Origin: Chitinophagales bacterium
GTDB taxonomy: Bacteria > Bacteroidota > Bacteroidia > Chitinophagales > Saprospiraceae
Length of the DNA: 5,844 nucleotides
NCBI GenBank assembly: GCA_013297575.1
Contig: JAAFHO010000379.1
Location: forward strand, 1-5,844
Direction: 5' to 3'
Of the stretch, positions 1 through 5,808 are shown one piece after another (positions within the stretch are counted from its first letter, which is position 1; each line of letters starts with the position of its first letter). The notes under the pieces were generated by a model, which did no database searches, was not told the origin of the DNA, and saw only the letters and a program-made list of their open reading frames with translations. The translations under genes were made by a program, and so were the position numbers.

Positions 1-225
1 ATGGATGACGCTGTGGACAAATTTATCCGTTACAAACAGATCGAGTCCCTGCAAAATTATATCTTGGTAGATGCTGAAAAAATCTTTGTTGAAGTGCGCA
101 CAAAAATGGAAAACGGCGCATGGGAAGCCAACACCTATTTTCATTCCGATGGCCAATTCCCATTACCGGCATTAAATATTATGTTGAACATAGATCAAGT
201 TTATGAAGGGGTTGCATTTGCTTAG
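1..225 (+). CDS. Uma2-family (DUF820) endonuclease-like protein, C-terminal part only
   Basis: This is the last 74 codons of a reading frame ending in TAG at 223-225. The residues resemble the C-terminal half of Uma2/DUF820 proteins: an Asp...Lys...Tyr stretch (DDAVDKFIRYKQIESL, residues 2-17), then the strand ending in NYILVD, a variable 'ENGAW' turn, and the closing 'LNIDQVYEGV' helix. Complete members are usually about 180-200 residues and have a PD-(D/E)xK nuclease-like fold. The front half with most of the putative catalytic acidic residues should therefore lie before the window. The ATG at base 1 is most likely an internal Met and not the start. An N-terminally truncated remnant cannot be excluded without upstream sequence. 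The biological role of this family is poorly established; it is often expanded in Bacteroidota and cyanobacteria. I am fairly sure of the family and unsure of function. Confidence 0.7.
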   Translation: MDDAVDKFIRYKQIESLQNYILVDAEKIFVEVRTKMENGAWEANTYFHSDGQFPLPALNIMLNIDQVYEGVAFA

Positions 226-226
226 A

Positions 227-258
227 AATGAAATTTGAATAAAGGTGCAGATTTCATT
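227..258 (+). other. Hairpin between the Uma2-like gene and purU
   Basis: AATGAAAT (227-234) is the exact reverse complement of ATTTCATT (251-258). The stem extends inward by a U-G wobble, U-A and G-C, giving 11 pairs (227-237 with 248-258) and a 10-base loop, AATAAAGGTG. It begins one base after the Uma2 stop codon. No T-tract follows on either strand, so it is not a standard intrinsic terminator. It may protect the 3' end of the upstream mRNA or weakly attenuate read-through into purU. Confidence 0.4.
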
Positions 259-271
259 CCTTAGTAATACC

Positions 272-279
272 TATCTTTG
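272..279 (+). promoter_or_regulatory. Candidate Bacteroidota -7 promoter element for purU
   Basis: TATCTTTG matches the Bacteroidota primary-sigma -7 consensus TAnnTTTG exactly, on the strand of purU. It ends 6 bases before the purU ATG at 286. If the G lies near -4, transcription would start at about 283, leaving almost no 5' leader. No good -33 TTTG/TTG lies at the usual spacing of about 19-21 bases; the nearest partial match is TTTC at 252-255. Confidence 0.45.
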
Positions 280-285
280 CCCCTT

Positions 286-1128
286 ATGGAACAACCAATT
301 TACGTATTATTGATCGACTGCCCCGACCAAAAAGGGCTTGTACACCATATTTCTGGTGTGCTTTACCGCTTAGGCTTGAATATTATTGGCAACCAAGAAT
401 TTGTGGAACACGAAGACAACCGCTTTTTTATGCGGACTTCTTTTCAAGGAAAAATAGACAAAAAAGAAGTTATTGCTGAAATTCGTGGTTTTTTACCCGA
501 AGGTAGCAGCGTCACTTTGGTGCGGCAGCGGCCTAAAAATATTGTTGTCCTTGTAACCAAAGAACAACATTGCTTGGGCGAACTTTTGGTGCGTCACCAG
601 TTTCGAGAATTGAATGCTAATATATTGGCGGTAGTGGGTAATCATCCGGAATTAGGGCATTTTACGCATCAATTTGGGATTAATTACCACCATGTGCCAC
701 ATACGGGTCTCACACGCGAGCAACACGAAGCCGCAGTATTGGAAGTGATAGCGCGCTACGACCCAGAGTACCTCGTATTAGCAAAATATATGCGTATCCT
801 TTCGCCCGAATTTGTGGATCATTTTCCCAATCGAATTATCAATATCCACCATTCTTTTTTACCTGCTTTTATCGGCGCAAGTCCTTACCGACAAGCCTAC
901 GAACGCGGGGTGAAAATTATTGGTGCCACAGCGCATATTGTCAACAACGACTTAGACGAAGGCCCCATTATTGTACAAAATGTGATCCCGGTAGATCATA
1001 CTTACTCCGTAAATGATATGATTCGCTCGGGAAAAGATGTGGAAAAAATTGCGTTGGCGCGTGCGTTGCAGTTGGTTTTTGAAGATAAAGTGACCGTAAA
1101 CGGCAACAAAACCATTATTTTTGACTAA
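286..1128 (+). CDS. purU: Formyltetrahydrofolate deformylase PurU
   Basis: This cytoplasmic enzyme hydrolyses 10-formyltetrahydrofolate to formate and tetrahydrofolate. It balances the one-carbon pool and can supply formate for PurT-type purine synthesis. The 280-residue product matches the usual family length. Residues 4-80 form an N-terminal ACT regulatory domain, recognisable from LLIDCPDQKGLVHHISGVL. Residues 84-262 form the formyltransferase-fold domain. The expected catalytic Asn, His and Asp are visible as N186 and H188 (IINIHHSFLP) and D224 (NDLDEGPII), and the typical C-terminal SGKDVEKIALARAL segment is present. I chose ATG 286 over the in-frame TTG at 277: the ACT strand starts at residue 4, and the next Met is residue 49, inside the domain. 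No Shine-Dalgarno is seen. The stop lies 4 nt before the next gene, so the two are probably co-transcribed. No key residue is missing. Confidence 0.96.
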   Translation: MEQPIYVLLIDCPDQKGLVHHISGVLYRLGLNIIGNQEFVEHEDNRFFMRTSFQGKIDKKEVIAEIRGFLPEGSSVTLVRQRPKNIVVLVTKEQHCLGELLVRHQFRELNANILAVVGNHPELGHFTHQFGINYHHVPHTGLTREQHEAAVLEVIARYDPEYLVLAKYMRILSPEFVDHFPNRIINIHHSFLPAFIGASPYRQAYERGVKIIGATAHIVNNDLDEGPIIVQNVIPVDHTYSVNDMIRSGKDVEKIALARALQLVFEDKVTVNGNKTIIFD

Positions 1129-1132
1129 TATT

Positions 1133-2110
1133 ATGAAAACACTATTTGCCCTTTCCTTCGCTACGCTTTATGGATTTACGATCCATCTCTTATTTTTATT
1201 TTTCCAAGGGCTTTTAGAAATCATGAGCATTACTTTTCTGGCCTTGGTTCCGTGGGGTATAGGATATTTGACGGTTGCACTTTCGGATAAAGAAAAAATG
1301 CGGAGCAGTTGGAATGCATTCTTTAGGCCATGGTTATCCAGTTTGGCCTTGCTAGTGATTACCATTTTAGTCAATACAGAAGGTGCCATATGTTGGATCA
1401 TGATATTTCCTTTCTTTGCCTTATTTGCTGGTTTGGGTGGCTCAGTTGCGCGGTATGTGATGTTACGCAAAGATAAAATAAGAGCAGAAGGCGACAGTAA
1501 TATCCTCGATGATGTGGACGATTGGGGGCCACCAAATTCCTTAAAAAGTACGCTACTCTTGATGTTGCCCCTTGTACTCGGGTTGGTAGAAGGCGACCGT
1601 ACCCAAACCCAAAAAACATCTACCGTAGAATGTTCCATCGTTTTGCCAACAGCCCCCGAGGTCGTTTGGGCGCAATTACTCCGCACACCTCACCTCTCAA
1701 CGGTGGATACACGCGGCATATTTACACGTACACTGGACTTTCCACGCCATTTATCTACCACATTAGATACGGCTGCGCTTGGCGGCAAACGAATCGCTAC
1801 TTACGAACGAGGTCTTGTTTTTGAGGAAACGATAACGCAATATGAACCAGAACGATACATGGAATTGAATATCTATACCGATCCAGCCAAAGTACCACCC
1901 ACTGTACTGGATGAGCATATTGTGGTAGGCGGTAAATATATACATAGTCTAATTGACCGTTATCGCCTCGAGCCGTTGAGTAATGGTGGCTGTAAAGTAA
2001 CACTTACTGGTCAATATACGATCAATACGCCCATTAATTGGTATTGCGATCTTTGGGCAAGATGGGTGGTGACGGAGATGTTGGAGGGGACGCTGGGGGT
2101 GAACCACTAA
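1133..2110 (+). CDS. Membrane protein with C-terminal SRPBCC (START/Bet v1-like) domain
   Basis: The 325-residue product has two parts. Residues 1-152 carry about five hydrophobic segments (roughly 5-25, 31-50, 67-82, 85-103 and 137-152). Basic residues lie in the loops after segments 2 (DKEKMR) and 4 (RKDKIR), which argues that those loops are cytoplasmic. An acidic DDVDDWG stretch (126-132) precedes segment 5. Residues 165-325 resemble the SRPBCC helix-grip fold: a 'VECSIVLPTAPEVVWAQLL' opening (165-183), then RGLVFEETI, LDEHIVVGGKYI and a closing amphipathic 'NWYCDLWARWVVTEML' helix. Such domains bind hydrophobic ligands; no ligand or enzyme activity can be assigned here. I prefer ATG 1133, 4 nt after the purU stop, over the TTG at 1121 that overlaps purU. 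No Shine-Dalgarno is seen. It is probably translated from the purU mRNA. I know no established link between this family and folate metabolism. Confidence 0.75.
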   Translation: MKTLFALSFATLYGFTIHLLFLFFQGLLEIMSITFLALVPWGIGYLTVALSDKEKMRSSWNAFFRPWLSSLALLVITILVNTEGAICWIMIFPFFALFAGLGGSVARYVMLRKDKIRAEGDSNILDDVDDWGPPNSLKSTLLLMLPLVLGLVEGDRTQTQKTSTVECSIVLPTAPEVVWAQLLRTPHLSTVDTRGIFTRTLDFPRHLSTTLDTAALGGKRIATYERGLVFEETITQYEPERYMELNIYTDPAKVPPTVLDEHIVVGGKYIHSLIDRYRLEPLSNGGCKVTLTGQYTINTPINWYCDLWARWVVTEMLEGTLGVNH

Positions 2111-2216
2111 ACTGAACCTTCTCAAAAAAGCAGACATAGAGATAAGTTTAAAAGTCCCGAGTTCTAGGTGTAACTAAACGAATGAGGAAGTTCAATTTTT
2201 AAGATACCTATTTTTG

Positions 2217-2942
2217 TTAGAGTTGGGCTAACCGCGCCAAAATCTGGTCTTTAAACCCTTTACTTAGGGGAATTTGTTTGTCTTTTATGGTCACTATCAT
2301 GTCTTTCAAATCTATATTTTTAAGCCATTTGAGGTGTACCATAAAGCTGCGGTGGGTACGAGCAAACTGTGAGACAGGCAGTTTTTTTTCTAAATCATGC
2401 ATGGGAATACGCGCAAAAAATTTACGACTCTCCGAAGTGTATAGTACAGAATACCTGCCGTCAGACTCTATATAAAGCAGGTCGTCGAAGGCGATTTTTT
2501 CTAAGCGGTCGCCGACTTTTACAAAAAAACAGTCGGGTAGCATCAGGTCTTGCGTATCAAAAGATTGCGCTGTGCTGGCCACATTACTAACGGCCAGTTC
2601 GACGGCACGTTGGAGTTGTATATCCGAAAATGGTTTTATGATAAATGCCGCTGGCCGCGCTTGCTGTATCCTCAAAAAAGTAGCATCATCTTGTGCAGAG
2701 GATACAAAAATGACCGGAAGGGCAGGAAATACAGATTGGAAGCGCTCGGCCAACTGTATACCATCTATAGTGCCTTCAAGGTGGATATCAAGCAACGCCA
2801 GATCCGGCTTCGAGCGATGAAAAGCATCCAAAGCATCGAATGCATTGGCATAAGCACCGATCACGCTGTAGCCCAGCTGCTCCGCCAGCATTTGGTAGCG
2901 GTCAGCGTGTAGTGGTTCGTCTTCGGCAATTAGTATATTCAT
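2217..2942 (-). CDS. LytTR-family response regulator (REC + LytTR DNA-binding domain)
   Basis: This 241-residue cytoplasmic transcription factor is the output of the two-component system encoded with the upstream kinase. Residues 1-120 form a receiver domain with the acidic pocket E7-D8, phospho-acceptor D52 (LALLDIHLEG), the switch S81 or S82 after IFV, and K103 in IIKPF. Residues 137-240 form a LytTR domain, seen in FVKVGDRLEKIAFDDLLYIES, the ARTHRSFMVHLKWLKNI segment and the final IPLSKGFKDQIL. LytTR domains bind DNA as direct repeats in promoters. The ATG at 2942 lies 5 nt after the kinase stop, so the two are translated from one mRNA. There is no Shine-Dalgarno; the upstream bases are AT-rich. 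The gene runs convergently toward the SRPBCC gene, and I see no convincing terminator in the 106-nt gap. Length and key residues are normal for the family. Confidence 0.95.
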   Translation of the reverse strand: MNILIAEDEPLHADRYQMLAEQLGYSVIGAYANAFDALDAFHRSKPDLALLDIHLEGTIDGIQLAERFQSVFPALPVIFVSSAQDDATFLRIQQARPAAFIIKPFSDIQLQRAVELAVSNVASTAQSFDTQDLMLPDCFFVKVGDRLEKIAFDDLLYIESDGRYSVLYTSESRKFFARIPMHDLEKKLPVSQFARTHRSFMVHLKWLKNIDLKDMIVTIKDKQIPLSKGFKDQILARLAQL

Positions 2943-2947
2943 GATAA

Positions 2948-5080
2948 TTACGCAGTTGGTAGTGTAAACCGAATGGTAGCCCCCTGTCCTTCGGTGCTGG
3001 TCACTTCTATTTTCCCTCGGTTGATCTCAACCAATTCTTTGGACAACACCAATCCGAGGCCTGCACCTTTTTCGCCATTGGTGCCGGATTGGCTGTGTTT
3101 GTTCAGTTCAAAAACCTGACTGATGCGATCTGCCGAAAAACCGATACCTGTATCTGATATACTAACCATGATCTGATTATCTTGTTGGACGGCTTCGACG
3201 GTAACATTACCATCCGATGGCGTGAATTTGATGGCATTACTGACGAGGTTGCGCAAGGTAGCTTGCAGGGCATTTTTATCCGCATAGGCAGTGAGTCCTT
3301 CGGGTACATGGTGGTTGAGGGAGATGGACTTAGCCATGGCTGCATTTTCGTGGATGGCTATATTAGCCACTACTTCATCGGCTAAAACCAAGGATTCGGG
3401 CTGATACGGAATCATACCCCGATTGAGCAAGGCCCATGACAGCAGATTATCGAGTAGGTTGTTGAGTGTTTGGCCGCTTTTGGCAATCAGATCAATAACC
3501 TTATAAATCCGTGCCGTATCGCCTTTATCTAAGTAGTATTTAAGTTGATCGGCAACCCCTTGAAATGCCGAGAGGGGATTGCGTAAATCATGTGCAATAA
3601 TGCTAAAAAACTTATCTTTCGTCAGGTTGAGTTGATGGAGTTGCGTATTTTGAATAGATAGTAGTTGCCTTGATTGACGCAACTTCCAAAAGAAGTAACC
3701 GCCGCCCAGCAACAAAAAGAGCAACGATATAGAAGCGATGGCAAAAAAGCGGTTTTGAGCCGTCAATAATTTGGCCTCTAACTCGGCTTTTTGACGGGCA
3801 TCCTGTTCGGCTTCGATATTCTGACGGGTATGCTCCTGCGCAAATTTTTGATTCAACTCGTTGTTGTGTATGCTGTCGTTGCAAAGCGCATATTGCTTAT
3901 AGTAGCCTAATGCCGCTTCAAAATTGCCTTGTTTTTCTGCTATTTCGGAAAGTTTTTGGTAGCATTGGGCTTGTATATCTAAGTTGTTCGAGGCTTTGAC
4001 CAATGCAAGTTCCTGGTCGATGGTTTTTACTGCATCATCAATTTTACCGACTTCGTACAGAATTTTCGCTTTTTCTAAGTACATCCCTTGGAAGCGGCGG
4101 GGATCATTGCTGGTATCAAAAAAAGCGATGCAGGAATCAATAGCGGCCAGTGCTTTTCCAAAATCGCGCTGTTTTCTGAAAACATCGGCCTCCATAAGGC
4201 CAATCTCGGCGAGTGCAAATGCATTTTGGTCGGCAGTTGCCATCGTTCGCGCTGCTGCAAGGTACTTAATCCCCTTGGCAGGTTGATTGCCCAAATCGGA
4301 AGCATAAAACTGGCCCAAAGTCGAACTCAATTTGATAATACCTGACCTGATATTGCCTTTTTGGTTGAGTTCTAACGCTTTTAAGTAGTGGTACTCAGCG
4401 TCTTTGTAGTACTTCAGGGTATGATAGATCACGCCCACGTTGTAGTTCAAATCTGCGCTTTCTTCATAAAATTCGGTGTTTTTGCAACGATCTATTCCTT
4501 TTCGTCCGGCTTCCAGTGCATGGGTGTAATCGCTGAGGTGCAGGTATGCATGGAGTTGATTGGTGTAAATATTGAGTAGTTTTTTTACTCGAATTGGCTG
4601 CTCTTTCAAATAGCCATCTTCGGCCAAACGGAGTATTTCGGTCGCACGACTGTATTGTCCTGAGTAACTGAGTACCGATCCATAAAACATAAGCGCAGGG
4701 TTGAGGAGGGCAAGATTATTACAGTTTTTGAGCAACTGGTAAGAAGAGTCCATCCAAGTCAGGCTGCTAGCTGAGTCACCTGAAAAAAACAAAATCCTGC
4801 TTTTTTGATGTATCAATTCGCCTAATAGTGTGGAGTGGCCTGTCGGTAACACGGCTAATGCACGCTCAACATTTTCGAGCGCCTGCTGGTTTTGCTCTTG
4901 TTTGTCCCATATTTTACTAATAGATAAATAAGCCTTAGCCTCCTCCACTCGATTACCATCTGCGTGTGCCTGCTGGGCGACTTGTTGCAGGCTGTCAATT
5001 TTGTGGTCGCTTTGGGCGAACACAGTATTTACATAAAGCAATAGCACGCTTATTATGCTAATGTGATATCGATTTTTCAT
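2948..5080 (-). CDS. TPR-containing sensor histidine kinase (periplasmic sensor, HisKA/HATPase core)
   Basis: This 710-residue membrane kinase senses an unknown signal and phosphorylates the regulator encoded next. Residues 1-22 are a Sec signal peptide with a likely cut at VFA|Q. Residues 45-400 are TPR-like helical repeats; clear ones lie at about 209-240, 290-320, 331-360 and 370-400. A charged, Gln/Glu-rich coiled coil spans 405-444 and one transmembrane helix about 445-466. The core follows: HisKA with phospho-acceptor H497 (SIIAHDLRNPL), then a HATPase_c domain with N611/N615 (N box), D643-TGIG (G1), F657 (F box) and GAGLGL at 672-677 (G2). All motifs are intact, so it should be active. 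The ATG at 5080 is well fixed: the signal peptide starts there and the next Met is residue 110. A candidate -7 box lies 4 nt upstream. No extra receiver or PAS domain is present. The regulator gene follows after 5 nt. Confidence 0.95.
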   Translation of the reverse strand: MKNRYHISIISVLLLYVNTVFAQSDHKIDSLQQVAQQAHADGNRVEEAKAYLSISKIWDKQEQNQQALENVERALAVLPTGHSTLLGELIHQKSRILFFSGDSASSLTWMDSSYQLLKNCNNLALLNPALMFYGSVLSYSGQYSRATEILRLAEDGYLKEQPIRVKKLLNIYTNQLHAYLHLSDYTHALEAGRKGIDRCKNTEFYEESADLNYNVGVIYHTLKYYKDAEYHYLKALELNQKGNIRSGIIKLSSTLGQFYASDLGNQPAKGIKYLAAARTMATADQNAFALAEIGLMEADVFRKQRDFGKALAAIDSCIAFFDTSNDPRRFQGMYLEKAKILYEVGKIDDAVKTIDQELALVKASNNLDIQAQCYQKLSEIAEKQGNFEAALGYYKQYALCNDSIHNNELNQKFAQEHTRQNIEAEQDARQKAELEAKLLTAQNRFFAIASISLLFLLLGGGYFFWKLRQSRQLLSIQNTQLHQLNLTKDKFFSIIAHDLRNPLSAFQGVADQLKYYLDKGDTARIYKVIDLIAKSGQTLNNLLDNLLSWALLNRGMIPYQPESLVLADEVVANIAIHENAAMAKSISLNHHVPEGLTAYADKNALQATLRNLVSNAIKFTPSDGNVTVEAVQQDNQIMVSISDTGIGFSADRISQVFELNKHSQSGTNGEKGAGLGLVLSKELVEINRGKIEVTSTEGQGATIRFTLPTA

Positions 5081-5084
5081 TTGG

Positions 5085-5092
5085 CAAATTTA
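5085..5092 (-). promoter_or_regulatory. Candidate Bacteroidota -7 promoter element for the kinase-regulator operon
   Basis: On the minus strand these bases read TAAATTTG, an exact TAnnTTTG match. Only four bases (CCAA) separate it from the kinase ATG at 5080, so the predicted transcript start falls at about 5081 and the mRNA would be leaderless. The nearest upstream minus-strand TTTG (5124 to 5121) is 28 bases away, which is too far for a standard -33 box. Confidence 0.4.
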
Positions 5093-5107
5093 CGTTGATT
5101 TGTTGAT
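5091..5107 (+). promoter_or_regulatory. Possible LytTR-type binding site with GTTGAT direct repeat
   Basis: TACGTTGAT (5091-5099) fits the LytTR half-site pattern [TA][AC][CA]GTTN[AG][TG], quoted from memory. GTTGAT recurs at 5102-5107, and another GTT lies at 5114, 20 bases from the first. The site touches the kinase -7 box, which would suit autoregulation. A pattern this loose is expected about 0.2 times by chance in this 195-base region on both strands, so the call is weak. Confidence 0.2.
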
Positions 5108-5108
5108 A

Positions 5109-5125
5109 TTTTGGTTTCCCCAAAA
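5109..5125. repeat. Palindrome TTTTGG-N5-CCAAAA upstream of the kinase gene
   Basis: TTTTGG (5109-5114) and CCAAAA (5120-5125) are exact inverted copies separated by TTTCC. The site is centred about 37 bases before the kinase ATG, roughly where a -33 region would sit relative to the candidate -7 box. It could be an operator for a dimeric repressor or a chance palindrome. LytTR proteins usually bind direct repeats, so it is not an obvious site for the neighbouring regulator. Confidence 0.25.
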
Positions 5126-5210
5126 ACATTCGTACCATTAAAAGCACCAACTCATTACCATATGCAAGCCACTGGTGACCAAAGTCGAGCCAAGCGGCCT
5201 TCTAAATCTT

Positions 5211-5218
5211 TAGTTTTG
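5211..5218 (+). promoter_or_regulatory. Candidate Bacteroidota -7 promoter element for the tail-collar gene
   Basis: TAGTTTTG is an exact TAnnTTTG match on the strand of the gene at 5276. Transcription would start at about 5222, giving a leader of about 54 bases that contains a short hairpin. No TTG-type -33 element is visible at 17-23 bases upstream. Confidence 0.4.
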
Positions 5219-5230
5219 ATGTATTAATCA

Positions 5231-5245
5231 GGATGTTCGTCATCC
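5231..5245 (+). other. Short hairpin in the predicted leader of the tail-collar gene
   Basis: GGATG (5231-5235) pairs exactly with CATCC (5241-5245) around a TTCGT loop. It lies 31 bases before the ATG and inside the leader predicted from the -7 box at 5211-5218. It may affect mRNA stability. A five-pair stem is short enough to be coincidence. Confidence 0.25.
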
Positions 5246-5275
5246 AATTTCAAGGTTAAAAAACTATACGTACCA

Positions 5276-5800
5276 ATGACTGATAACCCAATACTTGGAT
5301 CGATTATTTTATTTGCTGGCAACTTCGCACCCAAAGGCTGGGCTTTTTGTGAGGGCCAACTTCTATCAATCGCTCAAAATAATGCGCTTTATTCGTTAAT
5401 CTATAACACCTATGGTGGCGATGGGAAAACTAATTTTGCGCTGCCCGATCTGCGCGGAAGAGCACCTATCCACTTTGGGCAAGGTGTCGGCCTCGATATG
5501 TATAAACAAGGCCAGTCCGGTGGTTCAGAAGTAGTTGTACTCAATCTACAACAACTCCCGGCGCATAACCACTCAGTAGTCGTTCAGGTATCGAGTCAAG
5601 CGGCCACGTCCGATGATCCTGCGGGTAATGTTTTGGCAAAGGGATCGCTTGATTTTGGGTCGAGTACCGCTGCTAATGGTCGCTACGGTGGTGTAAAAGA
5701 AACGACTGTAGGAAGCGGACAGCCTGTTTCTGTCAGGTCACCTTATTTGGCCCTCAATTATATTATTGCAATTCAAGGAATATACCCATCCCAATTTTAA
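5276..5800 (+). CDS. Phage tail collar domain protein (microcystin-dependent protein/MdpB-like)
   Basis: This 174-residue protein belongs to the tail-collar family, whose members resemble the receptor-binding end of phage tail fibres and are common as non-prophage genes in Bacteroidota. The collar domain covers about residues 6-70: GSIILFAGNFAPKGWAFCEG, SIAQNNALYSL, TYGGDGKTNFALPDLRGR. Then come GGSE (82-85) and the LPAHNHS motif (94-100; H97, H99). A variable Ser/Ala/Gly-rich section (101-148) precedes a conserved end, SPYLALNYIIAIQGIYPSQF. No signal peptide or membrane segment is seen, so any export would be non-classical. Family members usually have a Pro-His-x-Asn motif before the final 'PYL'; here it reads PVSVRSPYL, lacking both His and Asn. 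The ATG at 5276 fits the family N-terminus. There is no Shine-Dalgarno. The gene is divergent from the kinase operon and ends in a hairpin. No other phage gene is visible. The true function is unknown. Confidence 0.88.
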   Translation: MTDNPILGSIILFAGNFAPKGWAFCEGQLLSIAQNNALYSLIYNTYGGDGKTNFALPDLRGRAPIHFGQGVGLDMYKQGQSGGSEVVVLNLQQLPAHNHSVVVQVSSQAATSDDPAGNVLAKGSLDFGSSTAANGRYGGVKETTVGSGQPVSVRSPYLALNYIIAIQGIYPSQF

Positions 5801-5808
5801 AAAACCGC

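Noticed and set aside
1..225. Uma2-like fragment as part of a toxin-antitoxin or defence island
   Set aside because: Only its C-terminal part is visible and the following genes are housekeeping or signalling genes, so there is no support for a defence role.
277..285. TTG at 277 as the start of purU
   Set aside because: This TTG is part of the candidate -7 box TATCTTTG, and family members begin close to the ACT strand, which fits ATG 286.
1121..1132. TTG at 1121 as the start of the membrane protein gene
   Set aside because: It overlaps the end of purU and adds only MTNI before an ATG at 1133 that leads directly into the first membrane segment.
1168..1686. 172-codon minus-strand open frame antisense to the membrane protein gene
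   Set aside because: It is low-complexity, matches no family I recognise, and lies wholly inside a well-supported coding gene on the other strand.
2114..2193. Imperfect inverted repeat GAACCTTCTC / GAGGAAGTTC in the convergent gap, followed by TTTTT at 2196-2200, as a terminator for the SRPBCC gene
   Set aside because: The stem has a mismatch and a wobble and the loop is about 60 bases. This is too weak to call a terminator. I see no better candidate for either strand between 2111 and 2216.
2278..2912. Several plus-strand open frames opposite the response regulator gene
   Set aside because: They are shadows of a gene with intact REC and LytTR motifs; their translations show no recognisable domain.
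3182..4579. Open frames on both strands inside the kinase gene
   Set aside because: The minus-strand kinase frame is continuous through 710 residues with all expected motifs, so the others are out-of-frame shadows.
5276..5800. Tail-collar gene as evidence for a prophage or contractile injection system
   Set aside because: No sheath, baseplate, capsid, terminase or integrase gene is nearby, and isolated collar-domain genes are common in Bacteroidota chromosomes.
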